This document shows, piece by piece, positions 35,958 to 48,600 of a stretch of DNA of 64,000 nt. The notes under the pieces are model-generated. The model made no database searches. It was not told the origin of the DNA and saw only the letters and a program-made list of their open reading frames with translations. Positions within the stretch are counted from its first letter, which is position 1, and every line of letters begins with the position of its first letter. Origin of the DNA: Micractinium sp. NFX-FRZ (lineage: Eukaryota > Chlorophyta > Trebouxiophyceae > Chlorellales > Chlorellaceae); contig JAPTJF010000013.1 of assembly GCA_029339195.1 (NCBI GenBank), positions 1-64,000 of the forward strand. The letters run 5' to 3'. Position numbers and translations under genes: made by a program.

Positions 35958-38900
35958 ATGGTGAAGAAGCTGGTGGTCAAGCTGCGCAGCGCCAGTGCGC
36001 TGCCGGAGCAGCAGGAGGAGGTCCAGCATCGGCGGCAGGAGGCGCGCCAGCAGCAGCGCGAGCAGCTACGGGAGGCGGTGCGTGCCATCCAGGCCAGCAG
36101 AGACACCCCCGCAACACTGGAGGAGCTGTTCTGGTAAGGACTTTCGTGTTCTCATTTTCTAGAAAGCCGTGGCACCCCCTGCCTGCCCTGCCATTCCAGA
36201 CTTCGTGGCCACTTGACCCCCGACCTTCACTGCGCCCCACCCTACCGCAGTGCCACTTTGCCACTTTTTTCACTGCTGCCTCGCGTCCCGTGTGCCTCTG
36301 CAGTGCCGTTGAGAGCGAGGTGCAGGACAACGAGGGGGGCGCGCTGCATGCGCTGCTGGGCGATGAGTGCCAGCGCAAGGCGGCGGCTGAGGTGGCGGCG
36401 CTGGCCGATGGCGTAGCGCTTGAGTCGACCACCTTTTTGCAGCACGTGGTGCGCCTCTGGGAGACCTACTCCAGCCAGCTGAGCCTCATCAGGTGTGTGA
36501 AAGATGTATTGGCCGCGCAAAAGGGCAGCACAGTGGGGCAGCCAGGGGAGTCCTAGTGTTGCAGCAGGGTGCGAGTCACCGAGCCAGCAGGGTCGTAGCC
36601 ACTGTGGCGTTGCCTGTGATAGCGCCATTCTCTAGAAGTGCTCTGCGAGAGCGTGTCTGTCGCCTCCAATGGATGTGAAGATTTGCAGGCATCCATGTGC
36701 GCAGCCGCTGGCAGTATGCATTTTCCCCACAATCACAATGCAACTTAGTACTAACCATCTCCCGTGTCAATGTTTTTAACCACGGCAGGCAGGTGTTCCT
36801 GTACTTGGACCGGGCCTACGTGGTCAGCAACCCCGGCACGCTCAGCGTGTTCCAGCTGGGCCTGCGCCAGCTGAGACGCCAGCTGGAGGCGCTGCCGCAT
36901 GTGAGCAGGGGTGGGGGTGCCAGGGCTCATCACTGATTGTGCTTGATTGCGCCTTGCGGGCGTGGGTTTGTTGGCACAGCAGCTCTGCTGGTGCCTGGCT
37001 TGCTGCGCTTTGGTCTTGCCCTACTTTCGTAGCACAGCTGCCAATTGAACTGCTCGTGGCCCTGCAACCCTTCGTCCACCCACTCACCCAGCTGCACTCC
37101 CACCCGTCCAGGGTCAGTGCCATGCGTGCGGTCATGAGAATGTGCTCCAATAGCCCCCGTTGCATGATCCCCCCTGCCACAACCCCCGCAGGTGCACCGC
37201 CGCATCGTGGACAGCCTGCTGCAGCTAGTTGAGGCCGAGCGCAGCGGGGAGGCGGTCAACCGCTACCTGCTGAAGCACACGGTGGACATGCTGACCAACC
37301 TCAGGCTGTACGAGGATGGAGTGCAGGACACGCTGCTGGGGAGCGCAAGCCAGTATTACACGCGCGAGGGATGCGCGCTCATCAACGTGCGGTGTGGGCA
37401 GGCGGCACGGGCTGGCTTGCATGGGGGGGCGGTGCTGTGTAGGGGGCCGTGTAAGTAAAGGGATGTGTATGCCAACTCCCTGCTCCTTTGACGTGATGTG
37501 CGTCGTTCAGTTGCCCCTAGTCCCTGCCTGCCTGCCTGCCTGCTTGCCTGCCTGCCTGCCCGCCCCAACCCCTTGGGAGCTGGAGCTACCTGCCTACCTG
37601 CCAGCGCCCCCACCCCTCACCTAAACCAGGTGTTCCCTCCTGCCTGCCTGCCCATGTGTGTGTTCTTTGTTTTGCCCGCTCTTCAGGAGCTGGAGCTGGC
37701 TGCCTACCTGCTGCACTGTGAGCGGCGGCTGGGCGAGGAGGTGGATCGATGCGAGGCGTACCTGGGCCTGGCCATGCGCAAGCCCCTGAAGGACATCATC
37801 GATCGATGCTTGCTAGAAGCGCACCTGGTGGCAATACTGGACAGCGGCAAGCAGCTGCTGGCTGGCTGCCAGGAGGCCGACCTGGCGCGGCTGTACACGT
37901 GAGGGGGATGGGATGTGGTGGGGCACTCAACTGCTGGAGCAGTAGTAGCGCGGTGGACTTTCTTGGTGGTCGATTCACAGCGCGCCGTGCGGTGCCTACC
38001 GACTGTGCACGGTTGTACCCGCTCCCCCCCCCACACACACACACACTCCTGTCCCCGTGCAGCATACGCCCACACCTTGGTGCGCTGTGGGGCTGCCAAT
38101 GGCCCGACCCTGTCTCTGCCCCTTCTCCCTCCCTCTGCAGCATGTGCTCCCGCATCGGAGCGCTGCCGGGGCTGCGTGCGGTGTTCAGGGATTACATCAA
38201 GGCCGCGGGCAGCGCAGTGGTGACTGACGAGCACAAGGCAAGCCTGCTTGCCCGCCTGCCTGCTTGCTTGCATGTGGTGCAAGCCTGCTGTGGCATAGAA
38301 CACGTGTGGCACAAGCCGGCTTGCCTGGAGTGGAGGCCGGCCTGCCGGTCTGAGCCACATGCCTGCTGCTATGGGCACAATGCTTGCCGGCTTGCCTATT
38401 GTATTGCACACGCTGCAAGCTGCGGTATCTCCGCAGCTAACACCTGAGTTTAGCCCGCACCCTGCTGTGTGTGTGTGCAGGAGCAGGAGATGGTGCCACG
38501 CATGCTGCAGTTCCGGAAGGACATGCAGTCAGTGCTGCACAACAGCTTTGCTGGGCGCACAGAGTTTGCACAAGCACTCAAAGAGGGTGGGTGGTTGCTT
38601 CGGTGTGTGGGGAGTAGTAGGGGGCGAAGCGCATGGGAGCACGAGATGTGCGCAGGCGGAGAGGCGCAGCAATTGGCCGAAAGAGCTGCATGACGATTGC
38701 GATAGAGCACACATCACGCGTTCCCCCCGGCCTTCGTCGCCCTCCTTTGTTTGTGACAAGTGCAGGTTTTGAGGCGTGCTTGAACTCGCGTGCCGACAAG
38801 CCAGCGGAGCTGATAGCGCGCTACCTAGACAGCATTCTGCGGCGGGGCAGCAAGGCGGGGGCCCAGGAGGGCAGCCTAGAGGATGTGCTGGATGCGGCGC

Positions 38901-41900
38901 TGGCGCTCTTCCGCTACGTGCAGGTGGGGGCGGGGGTCACAAGATTCTGTGTGTATAGTCTTAAAGAATATTAGTTTCGTGGGGGGTTCAGGGGTGGCGT
39001 ATTTAAGCCCCGCAGCCCTTCCTGAGGAGTCAGGCAGCCTTTCCTGAGCTGTCTGGCTGGGGCGGAGTGGATCTGCCAAGGTGGCGCACAGAAGAATGCC
39101 AGCCGCAAAAGCCGCATTGCATCTCGGCACCCTCGCCCCCAGCCGCCACTGCCGTGGGACGCAGCTTAAAAGAGGGGCAGCCTAAGTGACCGACTTTGCA
39201 CACACGTCTCCCGTTCTCCCTCTGCAGGGCAAGGATGTCTTTGAGGCGTTCTACAAGCGCATCCTGTCGCGCCGCCTGCTGATGGGGCGCAGCGCCAGCA
39301 TGGACGCTGAGAAGCTGTGCATCTCAAAGATCAAGGCGGAGTGCGGGGCGCAGTTCACCAACCAGCTGGAAGGGATGCTCAAGGTGGGGGGAGTTGCTGG
39401 TCTGTGCCTGCATCCATGTGTTTTAGGAAGTAACAGGCACCATCCCTGGTGCAAGGGGACCCTCTGACATTCACAATAGCAAGGCGCTTGCACCATGTTC
39501 CCTCCTTCACAAGGCCTGGCGGCTTTCGCCATTAGCACTTCCTGGGTCCATGTTGCGCCTCCAGCACTCGTGCATCCTGTGTGTTCTCTCCCAAAGGTCA
39601 CAGGAAATTAAACAGGACACGGCTAGTCGCACCAACACAAGTCTGAGGTTAACCTCCCCCCTCTCTCCAACACCCCCAAGACGCACTGAGAACACACCCC
39701 CAAGATGCACTGTCCCCGGTCTGTCTACACATGGACAAACAATCAATTGTCATGTTTACCTTGCTCCATACTCTCTCCTTCGACTTTGCCCCCCTTCTTT
39801 ACAGGACATGGAGGTGTTTGTGAAATGACTTAGGAGGTGTAGAACCACTCGCATCACGCCTGGGTGTCAGCAGTTCCCTACTCACTACTATGTCCCTCAT
39901 TCCTCCGACCCACAGGGCATCTCAACTCACTACGTCCCTCACCCTCCCCCACCACCCCCTTCCACACACACACACAGGATATGGAGGTGTCCACCGACAT
40001 CATGGCCGGATTCAAGCAGTTCCTGGCCGCCCAGCCCGGCAGCAGCCCCATGGACATGAGCGTGCTGGTGCTCACCAGCGGCTTCTGGCCCAGCTACAAA
40101 ACATTCGACTGCCTGCTGCCCACGGAGCTGCTCACAGCACAGCAGGTGGGCAGAGCACCATGGGTACATGGAGGGGGCTGCTGTTGCGCGTGGCCAGGGG
40201 CTGGACGGCACAGGCGTGTGCTTGCGCAGCCGCAGGCAGCAGCGCACGGTTCACCGTACTGCGGTCGGGAGGACAGGGTGGCGACGCGCAGTAGTGCACG
40301 TACGTAGTAGCACACGTGGTTCAGCCCATGTCTCCATCCATTCTTTCTTTCTGAGCTGGAAGAAACACCCTGTTCCAACTGTAACTGACGTTCTTTGGAA
40401 ACGTCCTGATCCCCCCCACAGGAGTTTGCCGAGTACTACCTGTCCAAGCATGGCGGGCGCAAGCTGGCGTGGCAGACCACCTCCAGCAGCTGCATGGTGC
40501 GCGCGCACTTCCCCTCGGGCGTCAAGGAGCTGCAGGCCTCGCTGCACCAGGTGAATGAGGGGCCAAGCGCCGCTGCAGGCATGCAGTTTGCAATTTGATC
40601 TGCGGCTTGATGGCGCACTGCTGCTGCTTCAGGCAGCGGGGTTCTGCTTTTCAGACGCTGAGCAATGCGCTCACATTTGCCTGCACACCGTCTGGTCTGC
40701 TGAAGCTGTCGCGCCTGCTGCCTCTGCTGCAGGCCACCATTCTGCTGATGTTCAATGAAAGCGAGGCGCTGAGCTACTCGGACATCCAGGCGGCCATCAA
40801 GCTGGAGGACAGCGAGCTCAGGCGCACGCTGGCCAGTCTGTCGGTAGCGCGGGAGCGGTGAGCACAAGCTAGCGGACCTGCAAAGGGCTGGCCATGCCCA
40901 GGACAGGGGGGGAGGGGGATTGGGTGAGGCAGGGGGATCTTCCCTTTGCTGTGCCCTCCTTCAGCTGCTGATTGTCACATCACTTGTCCACCTGACCTGC
41001 AGGGTGCTGCTGAAGGAGCCCCCAGGGTCGGACATCGGCCCTGAGGACGTGTTCAAGTTCAACACGGGCTTCACCTCCCGCATGTATCGCGTGAAAATCA
41101 ACACCCTGCAGATGCAGTGAGTTGCGGGGGGCACGTCCAGCGGGGGGGGCAGGGGGGGGGAGGGGGGATAGCGCCGCCGCTCACCATGCCGCCACAGATC
41201 TAGCAAGGTTTTTTGTTGGTTCTGGCATTGTAGGTGATGGAGGTCATGGGTAGGTCTGCATGTACAGAGTCAAGATCATTTTTTTATTTTATTTTTTTGC
41301 TGAGTGCGCTGGGTGGCTTGGATGTTTGGCGGGAGTAGTTGTCCTTGCTGGGTCTGGTCTGTGGTTTTCCCAATTCGAAGAAACAACTATGAAACTGCAG
41401 ATACATCGAGCCCCATTGTTGCATGGGCTGGGGTTCTTGCACCGCAGATGCAAGGAGCGTGTAGGGTTTGTATGTGGTGGGGCATGCCCAGTGCAGAGTG
41501 AGAAGTCGGCAAGTGCAGATGCAGTGACCGTGTGTGTGCCCTTTGCCCGTGGGCGACCAGGTATGCTCAGGCCTCGGCATAATCCCGTCTCACAACAATT
41601 TCCTTGTATGTGTGTGTACCCTGGCCTGCACAGATAGCAACAAGGACAGCAAGAAGTCGATTGAGCAGATGCTGCTCCCTCCGGCCGCCTGAGCATCCTT
41701 CCCGTCAACTCCTCCCCTGCCCTGCGCCTTGCAGCGACAGCGACGAGGACAGCAAGAAGACGAACGAGCAGGTGCTGCAGGATCGCTTCCACCAAATTGA
41801 TGCAGCCATAGTGCGGATTATGAAGGTAAGGAGGGAACAAGCAAGTGGAGGGAAGAGCAAGAAGCCCGAAAGGTGGGCACAGCAAGAAGGAAGGACGAAG

Positions 41901-42335
41901 GGTATGAGCCTCTGCCCACACACACAAAACCACAGCACCCACCCACACAGACATCACCACACACACAACACACAATCCCTTCCACACCGCCCGCAGATGC
42001 GCAAGACTCTCAGCCACAACCTGCTGCTGGGGGAGCTTGCCTCCCAGCTGCGCTTCCCCGTCAGCCAGGCAAGTGCTGCGGCCTGATGTCTCTCGTCAGC
42101 TGCATTCCAAGTGCACAGGTGCTACCCGAACAAGTCACATGAGTGCATTGGCTAAGATTGCCTTCGCCACGCACACCTTCCTTTCTGGGTGCTGCACAAG
42201 AACGTGCATCATGCAAGTCTGTCCCCCTTTCCCCCCTCCGCCCGCTTGCAGACGGATGTGAAAAAACGTGTGGAAAGCCTGATTGATCGCGAGTACATCC
42301 AGCGCTGCGAGCACGGCTACGAGTACCTGGCATAA
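35958..42335 (+). CDS. CUL4: Cullin-4, scaffold of CRL4 ubiquitin ligases
   Basis: Scaffold joining DDB1-type adaptors to the RBX1 RING protein; CRL4 ligases act in DNA replication, repair and chromatin. About eighteen exons. N-terminus [20 protein letters not shown], then cullin repeats ([78 protein letters not shown]), the cullin-homology core ([79 protein letters not shown]) and the neddylation/winged-helix end [20 protein letters not shown], where the Lys of IVRIMK is the NEDD8 site. It ends [19 protein letters not shown]. Closer to CUL4 than to CUL1 or CUL3 across the C-terminus. Start 35958, stop TAA 42333-42335. Three introns carry copies of exon edges. Confidence 0.94.
37577..37720 (+). 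repeat. Decoy copy of a CUL4 exon start
   Basis: GAGCTGGAGCTACCTGCCTA at 37577 copies the authentic exon start GAGCTGGAGCTGGCTGCCTA at 37687, 110 bases downstream. The decoy is preceded by TTGG, so it lacks an AG acceptor. CCTGCCTGCCTGCC tracts flank both. Confidence 0.8.
39805..40000 (+). repeat. Decoy copy of the CUL4 DMEVS exon start
   Basis: After TTTACAG, 39805 reads GACATGGAGGTGTTTGTGAA then ATGA, a copy of the true exon at 39978 (GATATGGAGGTGTCCACCGA after CACACAG). The decoy keeps phase for DMEVFVK and then hits a stop. A further repeat, CACTACTATGTCCCTCA then CACTACGTCCCTCA, lies between them. Confidence 0.85.
41257..41790 (+). repeat. Several copies of CUL4 exon edges in one intron
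   Basis: The true exon end near 41079-41118 (GCATGTATCGCGTGAAAATC; CTGCAGATGCA|GTGAGT) is echoed at about 41257 (GCATGTACAGAGTCAAGATC) and 41511 (GTGCAGATGCAGTGACC). The next exon start at 41735 (CGACAGCGACGAGGACAGCA) is preceded by a copy at 41634 (ATAGCAACAAGGACAGCAAG then AAGTCGATTGAGCAG) behind its own CAG acceptor. The copy has a two-base deletion and, joined to the normal donor, would give an immediate stop. Confidence 0.8.
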
Positions 42336-42699
42336 CAATTGAGAGTGGGGTTTCCGCTCTAGCGGTCTAGGCCAGTTGCTCCCTGCACATATCTCACAGA
42401 CCCTGAACATCTCACAGACCCTCATGTAATTTGAGACTGCTTTGATGTATAAAAAGAAAGTGTGGGGTCACATCCCTGGTGGGGCTACCTGGAGGTCCTT
42501 GCAAAGGCACCTCGTGCTCTCTGCACTCCACACAGCTGCCATCCCTTACAGGCTGCACTCAAGAAGTGGTGCTGCTCTGGTTGAATATTTAAGGGTGGCA
42601 AGTAATTGGACAGGCAGGGTGCATGAAACAGGCGATTAGACAAGGAGGTCAGTTCCAGAAGTTCAAGTAAAGTACACAACAAGTGTGGTCAGGTGGGAC
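42336..42699. other. Convergent intergenic with CUL4 and IRE1 poly(A) signals
   Basis: Plus-strand TGTAA at 42425-42429 (CUL4) and minus-strand TGTAA (TTACA 42546-42550, IRE1). No gene seen. Confidence 0.6.
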
Positions 42700-45600
42700 T
42701 TAGTAGGGGCTGTGGTCAAACTTGCAGGCTGCGCCAAACTTGCACGCCCCGGTCCGCTCAAAGAAGGTGCAGCGCGGCTGGCCGGGCCGCAGCGGCAGGC
42801 CAGCCGGGTTCAATGGCACCGCAAACTCTGGAGGGTGGTGGAACTTGCAGGAGGCCCCGAATCTGCAGTGCCCAGTCTTCTGGTAGAAGTCGCAGACCGG
42901 CTGGCCAGGCCGCACAGGGAAGAGCGCCACGCTGCTCGGGCCGTCGTGCACAATGCCCACTGCAACAACAATGCAAGTGGCAGGCAACCCGTTGAGCAGC
43001 TCCTCTCAAGCAGAGGAGACGTACGCAGAGGCCGCGCACAGCCAGGGCGGCTCCAAAGACCACAGTCTTTCATGCATCTCAGTACACTTTTTGCATATAA
43101 CCTATACATATAACCTATCTCACCTGGGGCGAGGTCGTGCTCTGGCAGCGACGGTTCCACCCCGAGTCCGGGAGACGAGCGGTGCCTGGGCAGCCGCACA
43201 GCGCCAAAGTTGGTTGGCGTGGCCATCGCTGCTGGTGTTGCCGCTGCTGCTGCTGCTGCTGCTGCCGCTGCTGCTGCAGCCGCCAGAGAAGGTGGCACCG
43301 GACTTGGCACGCTGCCACCTTGTAGCAGCCCATGAGCATACCCTGGTGGGCTGCCAAACTGCGGCTCCAGCTGCTGCTGCGCTAGCAATGGTGGCCGCAA
43401 TGCCTGCTCCAACTGCTGTTGCTGCTGTGGTGACGCCAGGTGCTGTGCTTGCTGCACTCCCGCCATTGGCACCAGGGCCTCGAGCGCAGCAGATGCCGCC
43501 ATGGCAGCAGCTGCTGCCTCTCGAGCCGCTTTGAGCGCCGAGTCAGCCGCCTGCAGCTGCAGTGTGTGCTCGGCTGCTTCCTCTGTTGCCCCGCCCGCCT
43601 GCTCGGTGCTGCTCTCAGCAACAGGCAGCAGTGGCTGGTGCACAGCGGCGGGCGCCATGAGCTCCAGAAGCTTGCCAGAGCTCTCGGAGAAGTAGGGCTG
43701 CATGCAGGGCAGACATTCAAGCATTTTTTCAGACACAAACTCTTTGTCACGAAAGAGACACAAACTTTTCCAAAAGTTGCATGCAAGTGAGGAGGTCAAG
43801 AAATGCTCAGCATTGAGCTGGGACACAAGAGTCGGTCTGTGTCAGCTGAGGCCTCACCTGGAAGACAGGCTCATTGGAGCACCACTTGAGGGTGAAGTAG
43901 TAACACGTCATCAAGAGGCCGGGATACCTGCAGCAGGTAGATTGGAGGCATGGGTCAGTAATCTCAAGTCCCCTCCTGTGCCCCCCAAGCAGAACCATGG
44001 TAGCAGACAGTCCCTCATCGACAGTGCCAAGTATTGGCCCCCGCTCACCTGCCAGCAAAGTAGGCCAGGAAGCCGTCGGGCAGGGGCCCCACCTTCTTCT
44101 GCAAATCTGATGGCAGCTCTCTGCAGCCAGCAAACCAAGAAAGGGCAGGGTCAGCAAAGCGCAGCAATGGTGCACACCAAGGCTCAACTTGTAAGCACAA
44201 CCAAGAGCTACGATGAACTGATGTTCAACAGTATGATGGGTCACCGCACCTGAAGTGGTTGTGCTTGTTGCGGATGACCCGCAGCAAGTCACGCAGGCTG
44301 CTGTAGCTGTACTTGCGGTACTTGCCTGCAAGAGCGAATCCAAGAAGCAAGTTATTATTCAGTTCTGCAACTACAGACGAGCTCACCAAATCTCACCCAT
44401 TTTGCAAGCTGGCTCATGCGTTTCTAGCATTTTCTTGGGTTGAGCACCAGTAACAGGCGCTCTTACCCAGGTTGTTGACAAGGCCGCTGTCCATCAGAGC
44501 TGCCCAGCTGCCCCCGGAGCCAATGGCGTCCTGCATGCAGCACTCCAGCGCCTGATACATTGTGCGGTCCTCCTGCACACAGAGTGTGGCGGGCAAAACA
44601 GCATCAACGTGCCAGTCTCCAAACAGAAATGTTTGAAGAGTGGACAGAAAGGCAACCATGTCATGCAGCCCATGCACGGTCTGCCCCCCACCCAGCTCAC
44701 CGCTCGGTCCTCACACTCCACATGGTCCGACACAGCAATCAGGAAGGCCAGCCGCTGCGGCGCTGGCCACCACAGCGGGTGGAACATCACGGAGGTCATG
44801 GGCGGTCGGCATGAAGGGTCTGCAGGGGATGATAGTTGACACCAGTGGCTGGTGTGAAAACATGGCACTGCGCAGGCTACAACCTGCAACATGCTCTCTA
44901 AACCTGCATCTCAGCGTGCGGTACATCAGTTCCCACTCGCTCAAAGCCAACAAGTCCCAAATGAATGCTACCCACCCTTTGGTTTGCAGCAGCCGCATAT
45001 GAGGTTGGCTGCCTCAGGCAAGTGCTGAATGTGCTTCAGGTTCAGGCGGCGCTGCAGGATGTTTGCGTCGCGCTCGTACAGCTCGCCAAAGGGGTGCTTC
45101 CCCGCAGTCAGGCAGTAGTGCAGCAGCAGGCCAAACGAGAACACGTCCACTGCAGCATGGATCAAGGGTGTGATGCGGACGTCTGCTCAAGATCATAAGT
45201 TCATCAAGGCGCAAACTAGCAAAGGCGCAGGAGGCCCGCACATGTAGCGCCTTCAAGCAACACCCTCGTCTTCAATACTGGTTAGCGCACTACAGCGCCA
45301 GGCCAGCATGCACTGTCTGCACAATCAAGCAGACAAACTTGCCTGAGTTTGTTTGCCGTGCCGTGCCACCGCTGCGGCTGATCAGCTGCTCTGGTGCCTG
45401 CCATCCGCTGCTGCCTCCCGAGCCAACAGACTCAAAGCTGATCTGCTCCGGCACCAAGCGCTTGCTGAGGCCCATGTCCGACAGCTTGGCCCTGCAGAGC
45501 ACAGGGCGTCATTGTTAATCGAACAAAAGAGGCAGGAGGGCTGCTGGCAGGTCCGACCAAAGCCAAGCTGTCCAGGTTGTCTGGAAGAAAGCGCTGTATT

Positions 45601-48600
45601 GATGCCACTTCTATGACAAAGTGCTGCTCCACGCTAGCAACTATTTCTGCCCTGCGGAATTGCACCACGTGCAAACATCCTGGGCGGCTGCCTACCTGCC
45701 GCCCTCAGTCAGCAGCACATTCTGGGGCTTCAGGTCGCGGTGCACCAGGCCGCGCTCATGCAGCGCAGCCACCCCCTGCCCAATGTCGGCAGCAATGGAG
45801 TAGGCAAAGGCAGTGGGCTGGCCGTCCGGCCCCACAAACTTGCGCCGCACCGCTTCACTCTGCATGTACGCAAAAGGCAGTCATCAGTACAATGGTGCAA
45901 CACTTGCTGCTTGCTAGGGATTGACACCACTGCAAGCTAGGTATTGACACCAACCATGCATATGCACTGACCGCAGCTGTATTCATAAAAGCATGATTGA
46001 TCCCAACGCCATGCTGCCGCCATGCACACTCCTGAATGCATGCTCTCAGATGTAGACTCACTTGCATAGCATCTGCAAGTGTTGCCTTGCACCTTTCAAG
46101 CGCCAGGTACACAAACTCATGGTCCTCCTCCATGGCAAAGCACCTGGGTGGGGGAACAGGAAAAAGAACAGGAGGCGTGCCATCATTGATGTTGGCAAAT
46201 TTGTTGTGAGACCAGACAAAATGAACTTCAAAAAGGGCCTCATCTTAAGCAATTCGGTGGTCTCCAGGGTGACCATGGTAGAAATATTTAGCAAACAGTT
46301 TCGGGAGTGACCATCATGCAAGCTTGGCAGTAGCGACATTCGTGGTCCTCCTCAACTTCCCTTCCCCGTGGACAACTAAAGGTGTGTAAGCCAAAATACC
46401 TCAATAGTGTTGACGTGCAAGCAATTGCAGCTAAACAGTGCATGGTATTTTGAAGTCTGGTGCAGTCAATAGTGTTGACGTGCAAGCAATTGCAGCTAAA
46501 CAGTGCATGGTATTTTGAAGTCTGGTGCAGCAGCATGCAGCCACATGCACGCACGCAGGTCCCCCTACACTTTGGCGCAATGCACCCGTTGCCAGTAAGC
46601 TCACCGCACAATGTTGGGGTGCTCGTCCGCCAGAATAAGCGCGTCAATCTCCTTCCGAGCCATCTCGTAAAACTGGCGCAGCATGCGCTTCACAGCCACG
46701 GAGCGGCCATCCAGCTCACCAGCAAACACCACAGTGCCGCCGCTGCCATAGCCAAGCACGCCGGGGCCGACCTGCATGCAAGAATGAAAGGCGAGAAAAG
46801 CTCAACACTGGTGGCGAGTGAACAACAAAACAAGGTACCCGTACTGACAGGGCAAGAGAGAGTCAGACAGACATGCATTCAAATTAAAGAAACTTAGAAC
46901 ACACAAGAAGACAAGACGGCAACTCAGACAACACTCGTTCTGCTCGGCCTGGCTAAAGACTTGTGCAAGCTGTGCGCACCCGCATGCGTCCAACCAGGAT
47001 GACTCCATCCTTGATCTCCCGCCGCTGCATGGCAGGATCTGTCAACCCTGCTACAACAGCAGCACTGCTTGGCATACTGTCATCCGAGGGCGCAGCCAGC
47101 TGCTGCTGCTCGCCATTCTGACGTGGCCTAGATGCTACAGCTGGCGTGTCCTCAAGTGCTGCCTGCTGCATGATGCCCTTGAGCCGGTTGCTCAGCTGCT
47201 GCTGCTTCTTGCTGCCGCCGTTGCTGCTGCCCCGTCGCTTCACCTTGCCGCTGTTGCCGCCATCTGCGCCAGCTCCTGTCACTGTGGCGCTGGCATCGGA
47301 TGGCCGGCTGGAAGGCTCCGTCAAAGCTGCAGCTTGCTGGCGTCGGCGCTGATGAACAACAAAAACCAGCAGTACAGCTGAAGCCGTGACTCCAAAGCCA
47401 ACACCACCTAGCAGAACCAGCCAGCTGAGCTGCCGCATGCTCCTGCTGTCCTGCTGCTGAGGTTCTGCAGTCTTGCTGCCGGCAGCTGCAGAATCGTTGG
47501 CACCCCGAGGCAGCAACAGCAACCCGCTGCTACCATGCTGCTGCACTGGGTACAAGCCCAGAGGGGAGGCGGTGCAAACGTCGGCGTCTGCGGGCTTGCA
47601 CTGCTTTGCCTGCTTGCTGCCCGCTTGCACCTCGCCACCGCGCTGAGGCAGCAGCACAAGCGCACTGCCCTTGCCAGGGCCATCACTGCCGCCGCTGGGA
47701 AGCCCCTGGTCCTGCCCAATTCTATCATTGGGCGGTACCACGCACTGCTCCCCGCCCGCCACCGCAACTGCTGCAGCGCTGCCATCTGCCGCCGCAAACG
47801 TCAAGTGGGCTGCAGGGATGCCAAACACGCTGCCATTATGCTCCATCAGCACGACCGCATCGCTGCTCCCACTGCTTCTTGCGTGCTCGCCACTGCTGCC
47901 TCTCTGCTGCGGCAGCAAGGCTGCGTAGCTGGGGGCAACTGCCCCGGCCGATGAGCGAAGTGCTGCACGCTGCTGCTGCTCTGGCCCCAGCAAGTCGAGC
48001 TTGCCCGTGCCGGCTGCGTAGGCAGCAACGGGCGGCGCCTCAAACTGCTGCTGCCATTGCTCCCAGCCATCATCTGCAGTAAACGGGCAAAGCGTGCAAT
48101 AAGGGCGGAACGTTGAAATGCAGGCTCTGTGGACAGCCGAGGTCCACCTGCCCACTGCAAAGTTGGACATCCTCAAGTGAGTAAGACAGCACACGGGACG
48201 GCAGCCAGCAGGAGCTTGCCTGGGTGCACACAACGCAGGGAGAAGTCGGGGCCAACTAGCAAGCTGATGTCTGGTGGCGTCTCGTCTGGGCCCTGCTGTG
48301 GAAGCATGGCATCAGGGTATACCAGCATGCCAGCGGCGTCAAAGGCACCTGCAGACAGCAAAGGGCAGACCAGCTTTATTCAGAGTAGGGCTTTCAAATG
48401 AAGCTGTCGTCAAACAACGACCTAGGATAAACGTGTCCGAGCAGTTGAAACATCTAGAGCAGGGCGGCTAGAGCTGCAGACTCTTGCCCCAACCCACCTG
48501 AATCTGTGCCCCTACCCTCTAGACTGCCGGAGACGGTGTGAGCCTCAAACTCGGTCATGCGGTTAACCCGCCCCCAGGTCACGTTCCACTGCAGGCCAAA

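Noticed and set aside
37520..37560. Regular CCTG repeats resembling a spaced array
   Set aside because: Simple tetranucleotide tract in an intron; no spacers, and CRISPR is not expected in a nuclear algal genome.
45540..45580. 11-bp inverted match (GCCAAGCTGTC) to the IRE1 exon start
   Set aside because: Too short and in inverted orientation; likely chance, unlike the direct tandem copies reported.
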